Assembly: GCF_036014215.1 (NCBI RefSeq) | Contig: NZ_CP107921.1 | Span: 7,189,501-7,253,500, forward strand | Direction: 5' to 3' | DNA from: Streptomyces sp. NBC_00440 | GTDB taxonomy: Bacteria > Actinomycetota > Actinomycetes > Streptomycetales > Streptomycetaceae | DNA: 64,000 bases | Part shown: positions 27,995 through 36,906 of the stretch, piece by piece | Numbering within the stretch: position 1 is the stretch's first letter | How the letters are laid out: each line of letters begins with the position of its first letter | The notes under the pieces: generated by a model | The model's database searches: none | Told to the model about the DNA's origin: nothing | Seen by the model: the letters and a program-made list of their open reading frames with translations, nothing else | Position numbers and translations under genes: made by a program

Positions 27995-28336
27995 CCCTGC
28001 GGTCACCCGCTGCCCGCAACATCCCGACACGCCGGTGCGAGCAGGCTGTTCAGGCCAATGACGGACCGTTGTGCACAGGTCCGGGTGAGTCAAGTGATCG
28101 TCAAGTACTGTGCCTGCGGGGAAGGTTGCGGAGGATTGAAGTGTTCTTGTAATGCGCACTGCACCCCGCTGACGTGCCAGTCGTTGTACAACGTAAGCTG
28201 TACCGGTGCTGATTCACGGCAAGCGGGGCCAATACCCTGCGTCGCCAACCCGGCGTCGCCTTGCCTGACAGTCTGCGCGGCGTGTCCGAAATGGGTTGTA
28301 TTGAGTCAGCAGTGTAGAACGGGAGATGTGACGGCA
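27995..28336. other. leader/promoter region of the hopanoid operon
   Basis: After the terminator, about 340 bases without a convincing gene precede the hopanoid operon. The stretch 28090-28330 is notably AT-richer than its surroundings, as expected for a promoter, and contains the palindrome at 28183. A Cys-rich reading frame crossing it has no coding-like codon pattern. Confidence 0.5.
28183..28192. promoter_or_regulatory. palindrome GTTGTACAAC upstream of hpnC
   Basis: A perfect ten-base palindrome lies in the AT-rich leader 207 bases before the hpnC start. It could be an operator for the hopanoid operon, which is developmentally regulated in S. coelicolor. No regulator is assigned. Confidence 0.35.
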
Positions 28337-28402
28337 ATGGCAACGGACGTGTCCCAGCTCCGCGATGTTTCCGCCGTTCCCGCGCCTGGCAGTATGCGGT
28401 GA
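28337..28402 (+). CDS. possible leader peptide coupled to hpnC
   Basis: A 21-residue frame (MATDVSQLRDVSAVPAPGSM plus R) starts at ATG 28337 behind GGGAG (28321-28325) and ends at TGA 28400-28402, overlapping the GTG of hpnC as GTGA. hpnC itself has no visible Shine-Dalgarno box, so translation may be delivered by termination of this leader. Whether the peptide is conserved is unknown. Confidence 0.35.
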   Translation: MATDVSQLRDVSAVPAPGSMR

Positions 28403-29319
28403 CGGGCGTCCGGGACGCGGGCACCGACAGCCATGCGCGCACCACACTCGACAAGGCGTCCGGGGAGAACTTCCCGGTAGCCCCGTTCTTCCTGCCGCGC
28501 GCCTGGCGCGACGACCTGATGGCGGTCTACGGCTACGCCCGGCTCGTCGACGACATCGGCGACGGGGACCTCGCGTCCCCCGCGACCGAGGCCCGGCTCC
28601 TGGGGCTCGACCCCGCGCGCGCCGACGACCGCCTCGCGATGCTCGACGCGTTCGAGGCCGACCTGCAGCGCGTCTTCGCCGGACCGGGCGAGCAGCCGCG
28701 CCACCCCATCCTGCGCACGCTCCGGCCGACCGTCCGCCGCTGCGCCCTCACCCCTGAGCCGTTCCTCGGGCTGATCGCGGCCAACCGCCAGGACCAGACG
28801 GTCCGGCGCTACGAAACCTACGAGGACCTCCTCGCGTACTGCGAGCTCTCGGCCAACCCCGTCGGCCGTCTCGTCCTGCAGATCACGGGCACGGCGAGCC
28901 CCGAGCGCATCCGGCGCTCCGACGCCGTCTGCACGGCGCTGCAGATCGCCGAGCACCTCCAGGACGTCGCCGAGGACCTCGGCCGCGACCGCATCTACCT
29001 TCCCGCCCGGGACATGAAGGAGTTCCACGTCCAGGAGGCGGATCTGGCGGTCCCGAGCGCGGGCGCATCGGTGCGCGCGCTCATCGCCTACGAAGCCGAA
29101 CGCGCCCGGGGCCTGCTGAATGAAGGCGCCCCGCTGGTGGGTAGCGTCCATGGCAGGCTCAAGCTGCTGCTCGCCGGGTTCGTGGCCGGTGGAAGCGCCG
29201 CCCTCCAGGCGGTCTCCGCCGCCGGATTCGACGTGCTTCCCGGACCGCCCAAAGCCACCAAGTTCGGCCTGTTGCGCGAAACGGGAGCCGTCCTGCGAGG
29301 AACGCGTAGAGAGGGGTGA
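28399..29319 (+). CDS. hpnC: squalene synthase HpnC (hydroxysqualene synthase)
   Basis: The 306-residue trans-isoprenyl diphosphate synthase relative carries the two Asp-rich motifs DDIGD (residues 51-55) and DVAED (189-193). In the three-enzyme route, HpnC converts presqualene diphosphate to hydroxysqualene. The start GTG 28399 lacks a ribosome-binding site and overlaps a small leader frame. The next gene overlaps it by four bases. Position at the head of the hopanoid operon and the motif spacing match HpnC of Streptomyces. Confidence 0.93.
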   Translation: MTGVRDAGTDSHARTTLDKASGENFPVAPFFLPRAWRDDLMAVYGYARLVDDIGDGDLASPATEARLLGLDPARADDRLAMLDAFEADLQRVFAGPGEQPRHPILRTLRPTVRRCALTPEPFLGLIAANRQDQTVRRYETYEDLLAYCELSANPVGRLVLQITGTASPERIRRSDAVCTALQIAEHLQDVAEDLGRDRIYLPARDMKEFHVQEADLAVPSAGASVRALIAYEAERARGLLNEGAPLVGSVHGRLKLLLAGFVAGGSAALQAVSAAGFDVLPGPPKATKFGLLRETGAVLRGTRREG

Positions 29320-30266
29320 GCCGGACCGTGGAGGGACAAACGCCGGTTTCGGGGCCCGTGATGGCCGCGTACACGTACTGCGAGGCCGTCACGGGACAGC
29401 AGGCGCGGAATTTCGCGTACGGCATCAGGCTGCTGCCCGCCGACAAGCGGCAGGCCATGTCCGCGCTGTACGCCTTCTCGCGACGTGTGGACGACATCGG
29501 CGACGGGGAACTGGCCCCCGACGTCAAGCGGGAGCGGCTGGAATCGACGCGCGACCTCCTCGGACGGATCCGCGAAGGAGCCGTGGAGGAGGACGAAACC
29601 GATCCGGTCGCGGTGGCCCTGACCGACGCGGCACGCCGGTTCCCGATCCCGCTCGGCGGGCTCGACGAACTCATCGACGGCGTACTGATGGACGTACGCG
29701 GCGAGACCTATGAGACCTGGGACGACCTGGAGGTCTACTGCCGTTGCGTCGCGGGTGCCATCGGCCGGCTCTCGCTCGGAGTCTTCGGCAACGCCGCGAG
29801 CACGGCGGCCGCCGACCGGGCGTCCCAGTACGCCGACACGCTCGGCCTCGCACTCCAGCTCACCAACATCCTCCGGGACGTCCGCGAGGACGCGGGCAAC
29901 GGCCGCACCTATCTCCCCGCTGAAGACCTCGCCAAGTTCGGCTGCTCGGACGGCTTCCACAGTGCGACGCCGCCGGCGGGCTCCGACTTCGCCGGTCTTG
30001 TGCACTTCGAGGTCCGCCGCGCCCGCGCCCTGTTCGCCGAGGGCTACCGGCTGCTGCCCTTCCTCGACCGCCGCAGCGGGGCATGCGTCGCCGCGATGGC
30101 CGGTATCTACCGGCGCCTCCTGGACCGCATCGAGCGCGACCCCGAGGCGGTCCTGCGCGGCCGGGTCTCGCTGCCCGGCCGGGAGAAGGCGTACGTCGCG
30201 GTCCGCGGTCTCTCCGGTCTCGACACCCGGAACATCACACGTCAGAGCGCCCGGAGGCGCGCCTGA
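29316..30266 (+). CDS. hpnD: presqualene diphosphate synthase HpnD
   Basis: The 316-residue head-to-head synthase condenses two farnesyl diphosphates to presqualene diphosphate. Motifs are DDIGD at 59-63 and DVRED at 188-192; YGIRLLPADKRQAMSALYAF and RTYLPAEDLAKFG are typical of HpnD/phytoene-synthase-like proteins. The GTGA overlap with hpnC shows coupling. A 127-base gap with the strong box GGAAGGGGGG precedes hpnE. Confidence 0.93.
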   Translation: MSRTVEGQTPVSGPVMAAYTYCEAVTGQQARNFAYGIRLLPADKRQAMSALYAFSRRVDDIGDGELAPDVKRERLESTRDLLGRIREGAVEEDETDPVAVALTDAARRFPIPLGGLDELIDGVLMDVRGETYETWDDLEVYCRCVAGAIGRLSLGVFGNAASTAAADRASQYADTLGLALQLTNILRDVREDAGNGRTYLPAEDLAKFGCSDGFHSATPPAGSDFAGLVHFEVRRARALFAEGYRLLPFLDRRSGACVAAMAGIYRRLLDRIERDPEAVLRGRVSLPGREKAYVAVRGLSGLDTRNITRQSARRRA

Positions 30267-30393
30267 TGCCCCTCGACAGACCCGCTCCGCAACGGTCCGC
30301 CGAGCGGTACTCAACCTCCGGGGAAGATCACGCGTCCCTGACTTCGACAACCTGCCGTCCTCACCGGGACGGCCGGTCCTGGAAGGGGGGCGT

Positions 30394-31782
30394 ATGACAG
30401 CCGACGCGGCGCGGCCGACGCGCGCGGTCGTGGTCGGCGGGGGGCTGGCCGGTACCACCGCCGCACTCGAACTCGCCGGCGCGGGCGTACGCGTGACCCT
30501 GCTCGAAGGCCGGCCCCGGCTGGGGGGTCTCGCCTTCTCCTTCCAGCGCGGCGAACTGACCGTCGACAACGGCCAGCACGTGTACCTGCGCTGCTGCACC
30601 GCGTACCGCTGGTTCCTCGACCGGATCGAAGGGGCCGCCCTAGCGCCCCTCCAGGACCGGCTCGACGTGCCCGTGCTCGACATCGCGCCCGCGAGCGGCC
30701 CGCGTCTTGGCCGGCTGCGCCGCAGCGGACTGCCGGTGCCGCTGCACCTGGCCCGGAGCCTCGCGACGTACCCGCATCTCTCGCTCGCCGAGCGGGCGAG
30801 TGTCGGCCGCGCCGCGCTGGCGCTCAAGGGACTCGACCTCGCCGATCCCGCCCTGGACGACACCGACTTCGCGAGCTGGCTGCGCGCGCACGGGCAGTCC
30901 GACCGCACCATCGAGGCCCTCTGGGACCTGGTGGGCGTCGCGACGCTCAACGCGACCGCGCCGCACGCCTCGCTGGGTCTCGCCGCGATGGTGTTCAAGA
31001 CCGGGCTGCTCTCCGAAGCGGGCGCGGCCGACATCGGCTGGGCCCAGGTGCCGCTCGGCGCCCTGCACGACACGCTCGCCCGCAAGGCCCTCGACGCGGC
31101 GGGGGTGCGCACCGAACTGCGCGCCAGGGCCGCCGGTGTCGGCCGGGCCGCGGACGGGAGCTGGCGGGTGGAGACCGACGGCGAGACGCTGGAGGCCGAC
31201 GCCGTGGTGCTCGCCGTACCGCAGCGCGAGGCCCATGCGCTGCTCCCCGAAGGGGCGCTCGACGAGCCGGAGAGGCTGCTGGAGATCGGTACGTCACCGA
31301 TCCTCAACGTCCATGTCGTGTACGACCGCAAGGTGCTCCGCCGGCCCTTCTTCGCCGCGCTCGGCACCCCGGTCCAGTGGGTCTTCGACCGTACGGACTC
31401 CTCGGGTCTCCAGGGCGGCGGGCAGTACCTGGCGCTGTCCCAGTCCGTCGCCGACGACGACATCGACCAGCCCGTCTCCGTTCTCAGAGAGCGCTATCTC
31501 CCGGAGCTGGAGCGCCTGTTGCCCGCGGCGCGCGGCGCCGGTGTACGGGACTTCTTCGTCACCCGTGAGCGCACCGCGACCTTCACTCCGGCCCCCGGTG
31601 TCGGACGGCTGCGTCCCGGCGCCCGTACCCGCATCCCCGGCCTCTGCCTGGCCGGGGCGTGGACCGCCACTGGCTGGCCCGCGACCATGGAGGGCGCGGT
31701 GCGCAGCGGTCTCAGCGCCGCCGGTGCCGTGCTCACCACGCTCGGCCGTACCCACGACCATCCGCTTCAGGAGGCGGCATGA
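30394..31782 (+). CDS. hpnE: hydroxysqualene dehydroxylase HpnE
   Basis: The 462-residue FAD-dependent amine oxidase-fold enzyme reduces hydroxysqualene to squalene. AVVVGGGLAGTTAALELAGAG is the FAD-binding dinucleotide fold, VDNGQHVYLRCC the typical HpnE segment, and LCLAGAWTATGWPATMEGAV the C-terminal FAD motif. ATG 30394 follows an excellent ribosome-binding site; the frame is open upstream through hpnD, but that is antisense-free overlap of GC-rich coding sequence. It ends overlapping the polyprenyl synthase gene by four bases. Confidence 0.93.
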   Translation: MTADAARPTRAVVVGGGLAGTTAALELAGAGVRVTLLEGRPRLGGLAFSFQRGELTVDNGQHVYLRCCTAYRWFLDRIEGAALAPLQDRLDVPVLDIAPASGPRLGRLRRSGLPVPLHLARSLATYPHLSLAERASVGRAALALKGLDLADPALDDTDFASWLRAHGQSDRTIEALWDLVGVATLNATAPHASLGLAAMVFKTGLLSEAGAADIGWAQVPLGALHDTLARKALDAAGVRTELRARAAGVGRAADGSWRVETDGETLEADAVVLAVPQREAHALLPEGALDEPERLLEIGTSPILNVHVVYDRKVLRRPFFAALGTPVQWVFDRTDSSGLQGGGQYLALSQSVADDDIDQPVSVLRERYLPELERLLPAARGAGVRDFFVTRERTATFTPAPGVGRLRPGARTRIPGLCLAGAWTATGWPATMEGAVRSGLSAAGAVLTTLGRTHDHPLQEAA

Positions 31783-32861
31783 GCACTGTTACTGGAACAA
31801 GAGGAGAGCCTGTGACCCCGGCCGCAGACACCGTCGATATTGTCGCGCTCCTGGAGCGCGGACGGACCCTGTCCTCACCGGTGCTGCGCGCTGCCATTGA
31901 CCGGCTCGCACCGCCCATGGACACGGTCGCCGCCTATCACTTCGGCTGGATCGACGCCGAGGGGCGCCCCGCGGACGGGGACGGCGGCAAGGCCGTACGC
32001 CCCGCGCTCGCGCTGCTGTCGGCCGAGGCAGCCGGAGCCTCGGCCGAAGCCGGGATCCCCGGCGCCGTCGCGGTGGAACTCGTGCACAACTTCTCGCTGC
32101 TGCACGACGACCTGATGGACGGTGACGAACAGCGCCGCCACCGGGACACCGTCTGGAAGGTGCACGGCCCCGCGCAGGCGATCCTCGTCGGCGACGCGCT
32201 CTTCGCGCTCGCGAACGAGATCCTGCTGGAGCTCGGCACCGTGGAGGCCGGCCGCGCCACGCGCCGTCTGACCACCGCCACCAGGAAACTGATCGACGGT
32301 CAGGCCCAGGACATCTCCTACGAGCACCGCGAACGGGTCACCGTCGAGGAGTGCCTGGAGATGGAGGGCAACAAGACGGGCGCCCTGCTGGCCTGCGCCG
32401 TCTCCATCGGTGCGGTGCTCGGCGGCGCCGACGACCGCACGGCCGACACGCTGGAGGCGTACGGCTACCACCTCGGCCTGGCGTTCCAGGCCGTCGATGA
32501 CCTGCTCGGCATCTGGGGCGACCCGGAGGCCACCGGAAAACAGACCTGGAGCGATCTGCGCCAGCGCAAGAAGTCCCTGCCCGTCGTCGCGGCTCTCGCG
32601 GCCGGCGGACCGGCGTCGGAACGGCTGGGCGAACTGCTCGCAGCCGACGCCAAGAGCAGTGACTTCGACACGTTCTCCGAGGAGGAGTTCGCCGTACGGG
32701 CGGCTCTGATCGAGGAGGCGGGCGGCCGGGAGTGGACCTCGCAGGAGGCCCGCAGGCAGCACGCGATCGCGATCGACGCGCTCACCGGGGTCGAGATGCC
32801 GGAAAGGGTGCGGGCGCAGCTCATCGCGCTCGCCGACTTCGTCGTAGTACGGAAGAGATGA
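31779..32861 (+). CDS. polyprenyl diphosphate synthase (probable farnesyl diphosphate synthase)
   Basis: The 360-residue trans-prenyltransferase has the first Asp-rich motif HDDLMDGD (DDLMD at 110-114) and the second DDLLG (240-244), with KQTWSDLRQRKKSLPVV after it. It elongates DMAPP with IPP; in the hopanoid operon the useful product is farnesyl diphosphate for HpnD. AGGAGG precedes the ATG, which overlaps the hpnE stop. Chain length cannot be stated with certainty from sequence alone; residues before the first motif (HNFSLLHDD) allow C15 to C20. Confidence 0.9.
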   Translation: MSTVTGTRGEPVTPAADTVDIVALLERGRTLSSPVLRAAIDRLAPPMDTVAAYHFGWIDAEGRPADGDGGKAVRPALALLSAEAAGASAEAGIPGAVAVELVHNFSLLHDDLMDGDEQRRHRDTVWKVHGPAQAILVGDALFALANEILLELGTVEAGRATRRLTTATRKLIDGQAQDISYEHRERVTVEECLEMEGNKTGALLACAVSIGAVLGGADDRTADTLEAYGYHLGLAFQAVDDLLGIWGDPEATGKQTWSDLRQRKKSLPVVAALAAGGPASERLGELLAADAKSSDFDTFSEEEFAVRAALIEEAGGREWTSQEARRQHAIAIDALTGVEMPERVRAQLIALADFVVVRKR

Positions 32862-32963
32862 TCACCATCGCCACATAACTCGCGGTCGCCGGCCGGTGTC
32901 CCCGGGACACCGGCCGACGGAGACCCCAGCACAGCAGAGGAAGCACTGCACGAAGGGGAAGCC

Positions 32964-34991
32964 ATGACAGCGACGACCGACGGAAGCCCCGGAGCCATGG
33001 AGCCCCGCGCAGCCTCGGCAACGGGAACAGCTGAGACAACTACAGCAACTGCACCTACTGAAACCACCGAAACGATTCTTGCCGGTCACCCGGTGCATGA
33101 CGCCGCCGAGCGGGCCGCAGAGCGCTCGGTCACATACCTGCTGGAAGCCCAGGACGCCCAGGGCTGGTGGAAGGGCGACCTGGAAACAAACGTGACCATG
33201 GACGCCGAAGACCTGCTGCTGCGGCAGTTCCTCGGAATCCAGGACGAGCGCACCACGAAGGCCGCCGGACAGTTCATCCGGGGCGAGCAGCGCGCGGACG
33301 GCACCTGGGCCACCTTCTTCGAGGGCCCCGGCGAACTCTCCACCACCATCGAGGCGTACGTGGCGCTGCGGCTCGCCGGGGACGCCCCCGACGCCCCGCA
33401 CATGGCGCTGGCGTCCGCCTTCATCCGCGCCAACGGAGGCGTGGCCGCGAGCAGGGTGTTCACCAGGATCTGGCTCGCCCTCTTCGGTTGGTGGAAATGG
33501 GATGACCTCCCCGAGCTACCACCTGAGATGATTTTCCTGCCCAAGTGGTTCCCGCTCAACATCTACGATTTCGGCTGCTGGGCCCGGCAGACGATCGTGC
33601 CGCTCACCGTCGTCTCGGCGAAGCGCCCGGTCCGCCCGGCCCCCTTCGCACTCGACGAGCTGCACACCGACCCGGCCGACCCGAATCCGGCCAAGCGGCC
33701 TGCCCCGCTGGTCAGTTGGGACGGGGCGTTCCAGCACCTCGACAAGGCGCTGCACATCTACCACAAGGTCGCCCCTCGAAGACTCCGCAAGGTGGCCATG
33801 AACGCGGCGGCCCGGTGGATCATCGAGCGGCAGGAGAACGACGGCTGCTGGGGCGGCATCCAGCCGCCCGCCGTGTACTCGGTCATCGCACTCCATCTGC
33901 TCGGTTACGACATCGACCACCCCGTGATGCGGGCGGGCCTGGAGTCGCTGGACCGGTTCGCCATCTGGCGCGAGGACGGCGCCCGCATGATCGAGGCCTG
34001 CCAGTCCCCGGTGTGGGACACCTGTCTGGCCACGATCGCGCTGGCCGACGCGGGCCTGAGCCCCGACCACCCGGCCCTCGTCAGGGCCGCCGAGTGGATG
34101 CTCGCCGAGGAGATCGACCGGCCGGGCGACTGGGCGGTCCGCCGCCCCGGACTCGCCCCCGGTGGCTGGGCGTTCGAGTTCCACAACGACAACTACCCCG
34201 ACATCGACGACACCGCCGAGGTCGCCCTCGCGCTGCGCCGGGTCCGGGTGCCGGACCGGGCGCGGCTGGAAGGGGCCATCGCGCGCGGTGTGCGCTGGAA
34301 CCTCGGTATGCAGTGCAAGGACGGTGGCTGGGGCGCCTTCGACGCCGACAACACCAGCCCGTTCCCCAACCGGCTGCCGTTCTGCGACTTCGGCGAGGTC
34401 ATCGACCCGCCGTCGGCCGATGTCACCGGCCATGTCGTGGAGATGCTCGCCGTCGAGGGCAAGACGCACGACCCGCGCACCCGGCGCGGCATCGAGTGGC
34501 TGCTCGCCGAACAGGAGGCGACCGGCGCCTGGTTCGGGCGCTGGGGCGTCAACTACATCTACGGCACCGGGTCGGTGGTCCCGGCCCTCACCGCGGCCGG
34601 GCTGCCCGTCTCCCATCCGGCGATCCGCCGTGCGGTCTCCTGGCTGGAGTCCGTACAGAACGAGGACGGCGGCTGGGGCGAGGACCTGCGCTCGTACAAG
34701 GAGGAGGAGTGGATCGGGCACGGCGCTTCGACGCCCTCCCAGACCGCCTGGGCGCTGCTGGCGCTGCTCGCGGCGGGGGAGCGGGAGAACAAGGCCGTGG
34801 AGCGGGGTGTCTCCTGGCTCGCCGAGACGCAGCGCCAGGACGGCTCATGGGACGAGCCGTACTTCACCGGCACCGGCTTCCCCTGGGACTTCTCGATCAA
34901 CTACAACCTGTACCGGCAGGTCTTCCCGCTGACCGCGCTGGGACGGTACGTCAACGGTGAGCCCTTCGCCGGAACCCGGCAGGGGAGCTGA
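32964..34991 (+). CDS. shc: squalene-hopene cyclase
   Basis: The 675-residue class II triterpene cyclase turns squalene into hopene and hopanol. The catalytic acid motif DxDD is DIDD at residues 413-416. Several QW repeats are visible, for example GWWKGDLE, DGCWGGIQPPAVYSV, DGGWGAFDADN, DGGWGEDL and DGSWDEPYF. The Ala/Thr-rich N-terminal 35 residues are poorly conserved in the family. ATG 32964 follows GAAGGGGAAG. The stop overlaps the hpnG start (TGATG). The enzyme sits on the inner face of the cytoplasmic membrane. Confidence 0.97.
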   Translation: MTATTDGSPGAMEPRAASATGTAETTTATAPTETTETILAGHPVHDAAERAAERSVTYLLEAQDAQGWWKGDLETNVTMDAEDLLLRQFLGIQDERTTKAAGQFIRGEQRADGTWATFFEGPGELSTTIEAYVALRLAGDAPDAPHMALASAFIRANGGVAASRVFTRIWLALFGWWKWDDLPELPPEMIFLPKWFPLNIYDFGCWARQTIVPLTVVSAKRPVRPAPFALDELHTDPADPNPAKRPAPLVSWDGAFQHLDKALHIYHKVAPRRLRKVAMNAAARWIIERQENDGCWGGIQPPAVYSVIALHLLGYDIDHPVMRAGLESLDRFAIWREDGARMIEACQSPVWDTCLATIALADAGLSPDHPALVRAAEWMLAEEIDRPGDWAVRRPGLAPGGWAFEFHNDNYPDIDDTAEVALALRRVRVPDRARLEGAIARGVRWNLGMQCKDGGWGAFDADNTSPFPNRLPFCDFGEVIDPPSADVTGHVVEMLAVEGKTHDPRTRRGIEWLLAEQEATGAWFGRWGVNYIYGTGSVVPALTAAGLPVSHPAIRRAVSWLESVQNEDGGWGEDLRSYKEEEWIGHGASTPSQTAWALLALLAAGERENKAVERGVSWLAETQRQDGSWDEPYFTGTGFPWDFSINYNLYRQVFPLTALGRYVNGEPFAGTRQGS

Positions 34992-35635
34992 TGACCGAGG
35001 CTCCGGGCAGCGCCCCGCTGCTGATCGCCTGTGCGCTGGGCATCGAGCGGTTCGCCCTGCGCACGGGCGGCCGCCGCGGCGGCGCACCGGGCCCGGTGAC
35101 CGTACTCCGTACGGGCATGGGGCCCGAGGCGGCCGCGTACGCCGTCACCCGCACACTCGGTGAGCTCCCCTCGCGGGAGTCCGCCGTGATCGCTTCCGGC
35201 TTCTGCGCCGGTCTCGCACCCGGAATGCATCCGGGTGATGTGATCGTCGCCGATGAGACCAGGGACAGCAGGGGCGCCACCGCCTGCGTGGGCACCGAGG
35301 TGCTCGCAAAAGCACTCGCCGCCGCCCTGCCCGGGCGTACTGTGCACACCGGTCCGCTGACCGGGTCAGACCATGTTGTACGCGGCCACGAAAGGGCCGA
35401 GCTGCGTGCCACAGGGGCGATCGCCGTGGACATGGAATCCGCGGCGACGCTCTGGAGTGCTGTACGGACCGGGCCCCGCCCGGTTGCGGCCGTACGAGTG
35501 GTCGTGGACGCTCCAGAACATGAACTCGTCCGTATTGGGACGGTACGCGGTGGAATATCGGCCTTCCGCGTACTCCGTGCCGTCCTTCCAGCTTTCTATG
35601 AATGGCACCGTTCTTTGCTGCTCCCCAGGAGGTGA
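34991..35635 (+). CDS. hpnG: hopanoid-associated phosphorylase HpnG
   Basis: The 214-residue nucleoside phosphorylase-fold protein removes adenine from adenosylhopane to give a ribosylhopane. The family features are RTGMGPEAAAYAV and VASGFCAGLAPGMHPGDVIVA-like sequence here (IASGFCAGLAPGM), with AVDMESAATLW as the ribose/purine-binding segment. It starts within the shc stop codon, and hpnH begins five bases after it. Confidence 0.9.
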   Translation: MTEAPGSAPLLIACALGIERFALRTGGRRGGAPGPVTVLRTGMGPEAAAYAVTRTLGELPSRESAVIASGFCAGLAPGMHPGDVIVADETRDSRGATACVGTEVLAKALAAALPGRTVHTGPLTGSDHVVRGHERAELRATGAIAVDMESAATLWSAVRTGPRPVAAVRVVVDAPEHELVRIGTVRGGISAFRVLRAVLPAFYEWHRSLLLPRR

Positions 35636-35640
35636 GCTAG

Positions 35641-36663
35641 ATGGCCATGCCGCTCCGTCAGACCATCAGGGTCGGGACGTATCTCTTCGAACAGAAGCTC
35701 CGCAAGCGTGAGAAGTTCCCGTTGATCGTCGAGCTGGAGCCGCTCTTCGCGTGCAACCTCGCATGTGAGGGCTGCGGGAAGATCCAGCATCCGGCGGGAG
35801 TGCTCAAGCAGCGCATGCCGGTGGCGCAGGCAGTGGGGGCCGTCCTTGAATCGGGTGCTCCGATGGTTTCCATCGCGGGTGGTGAGCCCCTCATGCACCC
35901 GCAGATCCATGAAATCGTGCGCCAGCTGGTGGCAAAGAAGAAATATGTCTTCCTTTGCACCAACGCGATGCTGATGCGCAAGAAGATGGACAAGTTCACG
36001 CCTTCGCCCTACTTCGCGTTCACCGTGCACATCGACGGGCTGCGCGAGCGGCACGACGAGTCGGTGGCGAAGGAGGGAGTGTTCGACGAAGCCGTGGAGG
36101 CGATCAAGGAGGCCAAGAGGCGCGGTTTCCGCGTCACGACCAACTCCACCTTCTTCAACACGGACACCCCGCAGAACATCATCGAGGTGCTCAACTACCT
36201 CAATGACGATCTGGAGGTGGACGAGATGATGATCTCGCCCGCCTATGCCTACGAGAAGGCCCCGGACCAGGAGCACTTCCTGGGGGTCGAGCAGACCCGG
36301 GAACTCTTCAAGAAGTCCTTCGCCGGCGGGAACAGGGGCCGCTGGCGCCTGAACCACTCGCCGCTCTTCCTGGACTTCCTGGAAGGCAAGGTGGACTTCC
36401 CCTGCACCGCGTGGGCCATTCCCAACTACTCGCTCTTCGGCTGGCAGCGCCCCTGCTATCTGATGAACGACGGGTATGTCCCCACGTACAAGGAGCTGGT
36501 CGAGAAGACCGACTGGGACAAGTACGGCCGGGGCAAGGACGACCGCTGTGCCAACTGCATGGCGCACTGCGGTTACGAGCCGACTGCCGTACTCGCCACG
36601 ATGAGCTCCCTCAAGGAGACCATCCGGGCCGCCCGCGAGACGGTTTCAGGAAACCGCGGGTGA
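35641..36663 (+). CDS. hpnH: hopanoid radical SAM protein HpnH (adenosyl-hopene synthase)
   Basis: The 340-residue radical SAM enzyme joins the 5'-deoxyadenosyl radical to diploptene, forming adenosylhopane, the entry to extended hopanoids. The cluster-binding Cys38, Cys42 and Cys45 (CNLACEGC) form the CxxxCxxC motif; SIAGGEPLMHP follows. The C-terminal DUF3463 region has Cys-containing segments (PCYLMNDGYVPTYKELV, CANCMAHCGY). AGGAGGTGA directly precedes the ATG, one of the best ribosome-binding sites here. Confidence 0.95.
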   Translation: MAMPLRQTIRVGTYLFEQKLRKREKFPLIVELEPLFACNLACEGCGKIQHPAGVLKQRMPVAQAVGAVLESGAPMVSIAGGEPLMHPQIHEIVRQLVAKKKYVFLCTNAMLMRKKMDKFTPSPYFAFTVHIDGLRERHDESVAKEGVFDEAVEAIKEAKRRGFRVTTNSTFFNTDTPQNIIEVLNYLNDDLEVDEMMISPAYAYEKAPDQEHFLGVEQTRELFKKSFAGGNRGRWRLNHSPLFLDFLEGKVDFPCTAWAIPNYSLFGWQRPCYLMNDGYVPTYKELVEKTDWDKYGRGKDDRCANCMAHCGYEPTAVLATMSSLKETIRAARETVSGNRG

Positions 36664-36705
36664 CGTGACGGTCGCAGGAGAGCCTGCCGCACCCGGGCTC
36701 CCCGA

Positions 36706-36741
36706 GCCGCCGGCCCGACCTGTCCAGGTCGGGCCGGCGGC
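36706..36741 (+). terminator. hairpin between hpnH and dxs
   Basis: Perfect 16-base arms starting GCCGCCGGCC with a four-base loop lie 42 bases beyond hpnH. It may terminate or attenuate the upstream transcript, making dxs-hpnO at least partly independent. Confidence 0.8.
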
Positions 36742-36744
36742 CGT

Positions 36745-36798
36745 AGAGCCTTTCGGGTGACCTTCGATCGCCCGATCAGAGGCCGGCCGAAAGGCTCT
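36745..36798. promoter_or_regulatory. 12-base inverted repeat upstream of dxs
   Basis: Perfect arms AGAGCCTTTCGG (36745-36756) and its complement (36787-36798) enclose 30 bases containing a smaller GATCGCCCGATC dyad. A separate perfect 14-base palindrome, GGCGCGTACGCGCC, follows at 36801. The location 110-160 bases before dxs suggests a leader structure or operator. Confidence 0.4.
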
Positions 36799-36906
36799 CA
36801 GGCGCGTACGCGCCGGTTCCGGTGCTGTCGATGACCCGGGCGCCGGCTCCGTCACCGACCGGCACCGGATGTGTGAGCGATACAAAATCCGAGAGGGGGC
36901 CCAAGC

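Noticed and set aside
28058..28402. Cys-rich 114-codon frame upstream of hpnC
   Set aside because: It spans the AT-rich promoter region without Streptomyces codon bias, crosses palindromes and resembles no known protein; only its last 21 codons are kept as a possible leader.
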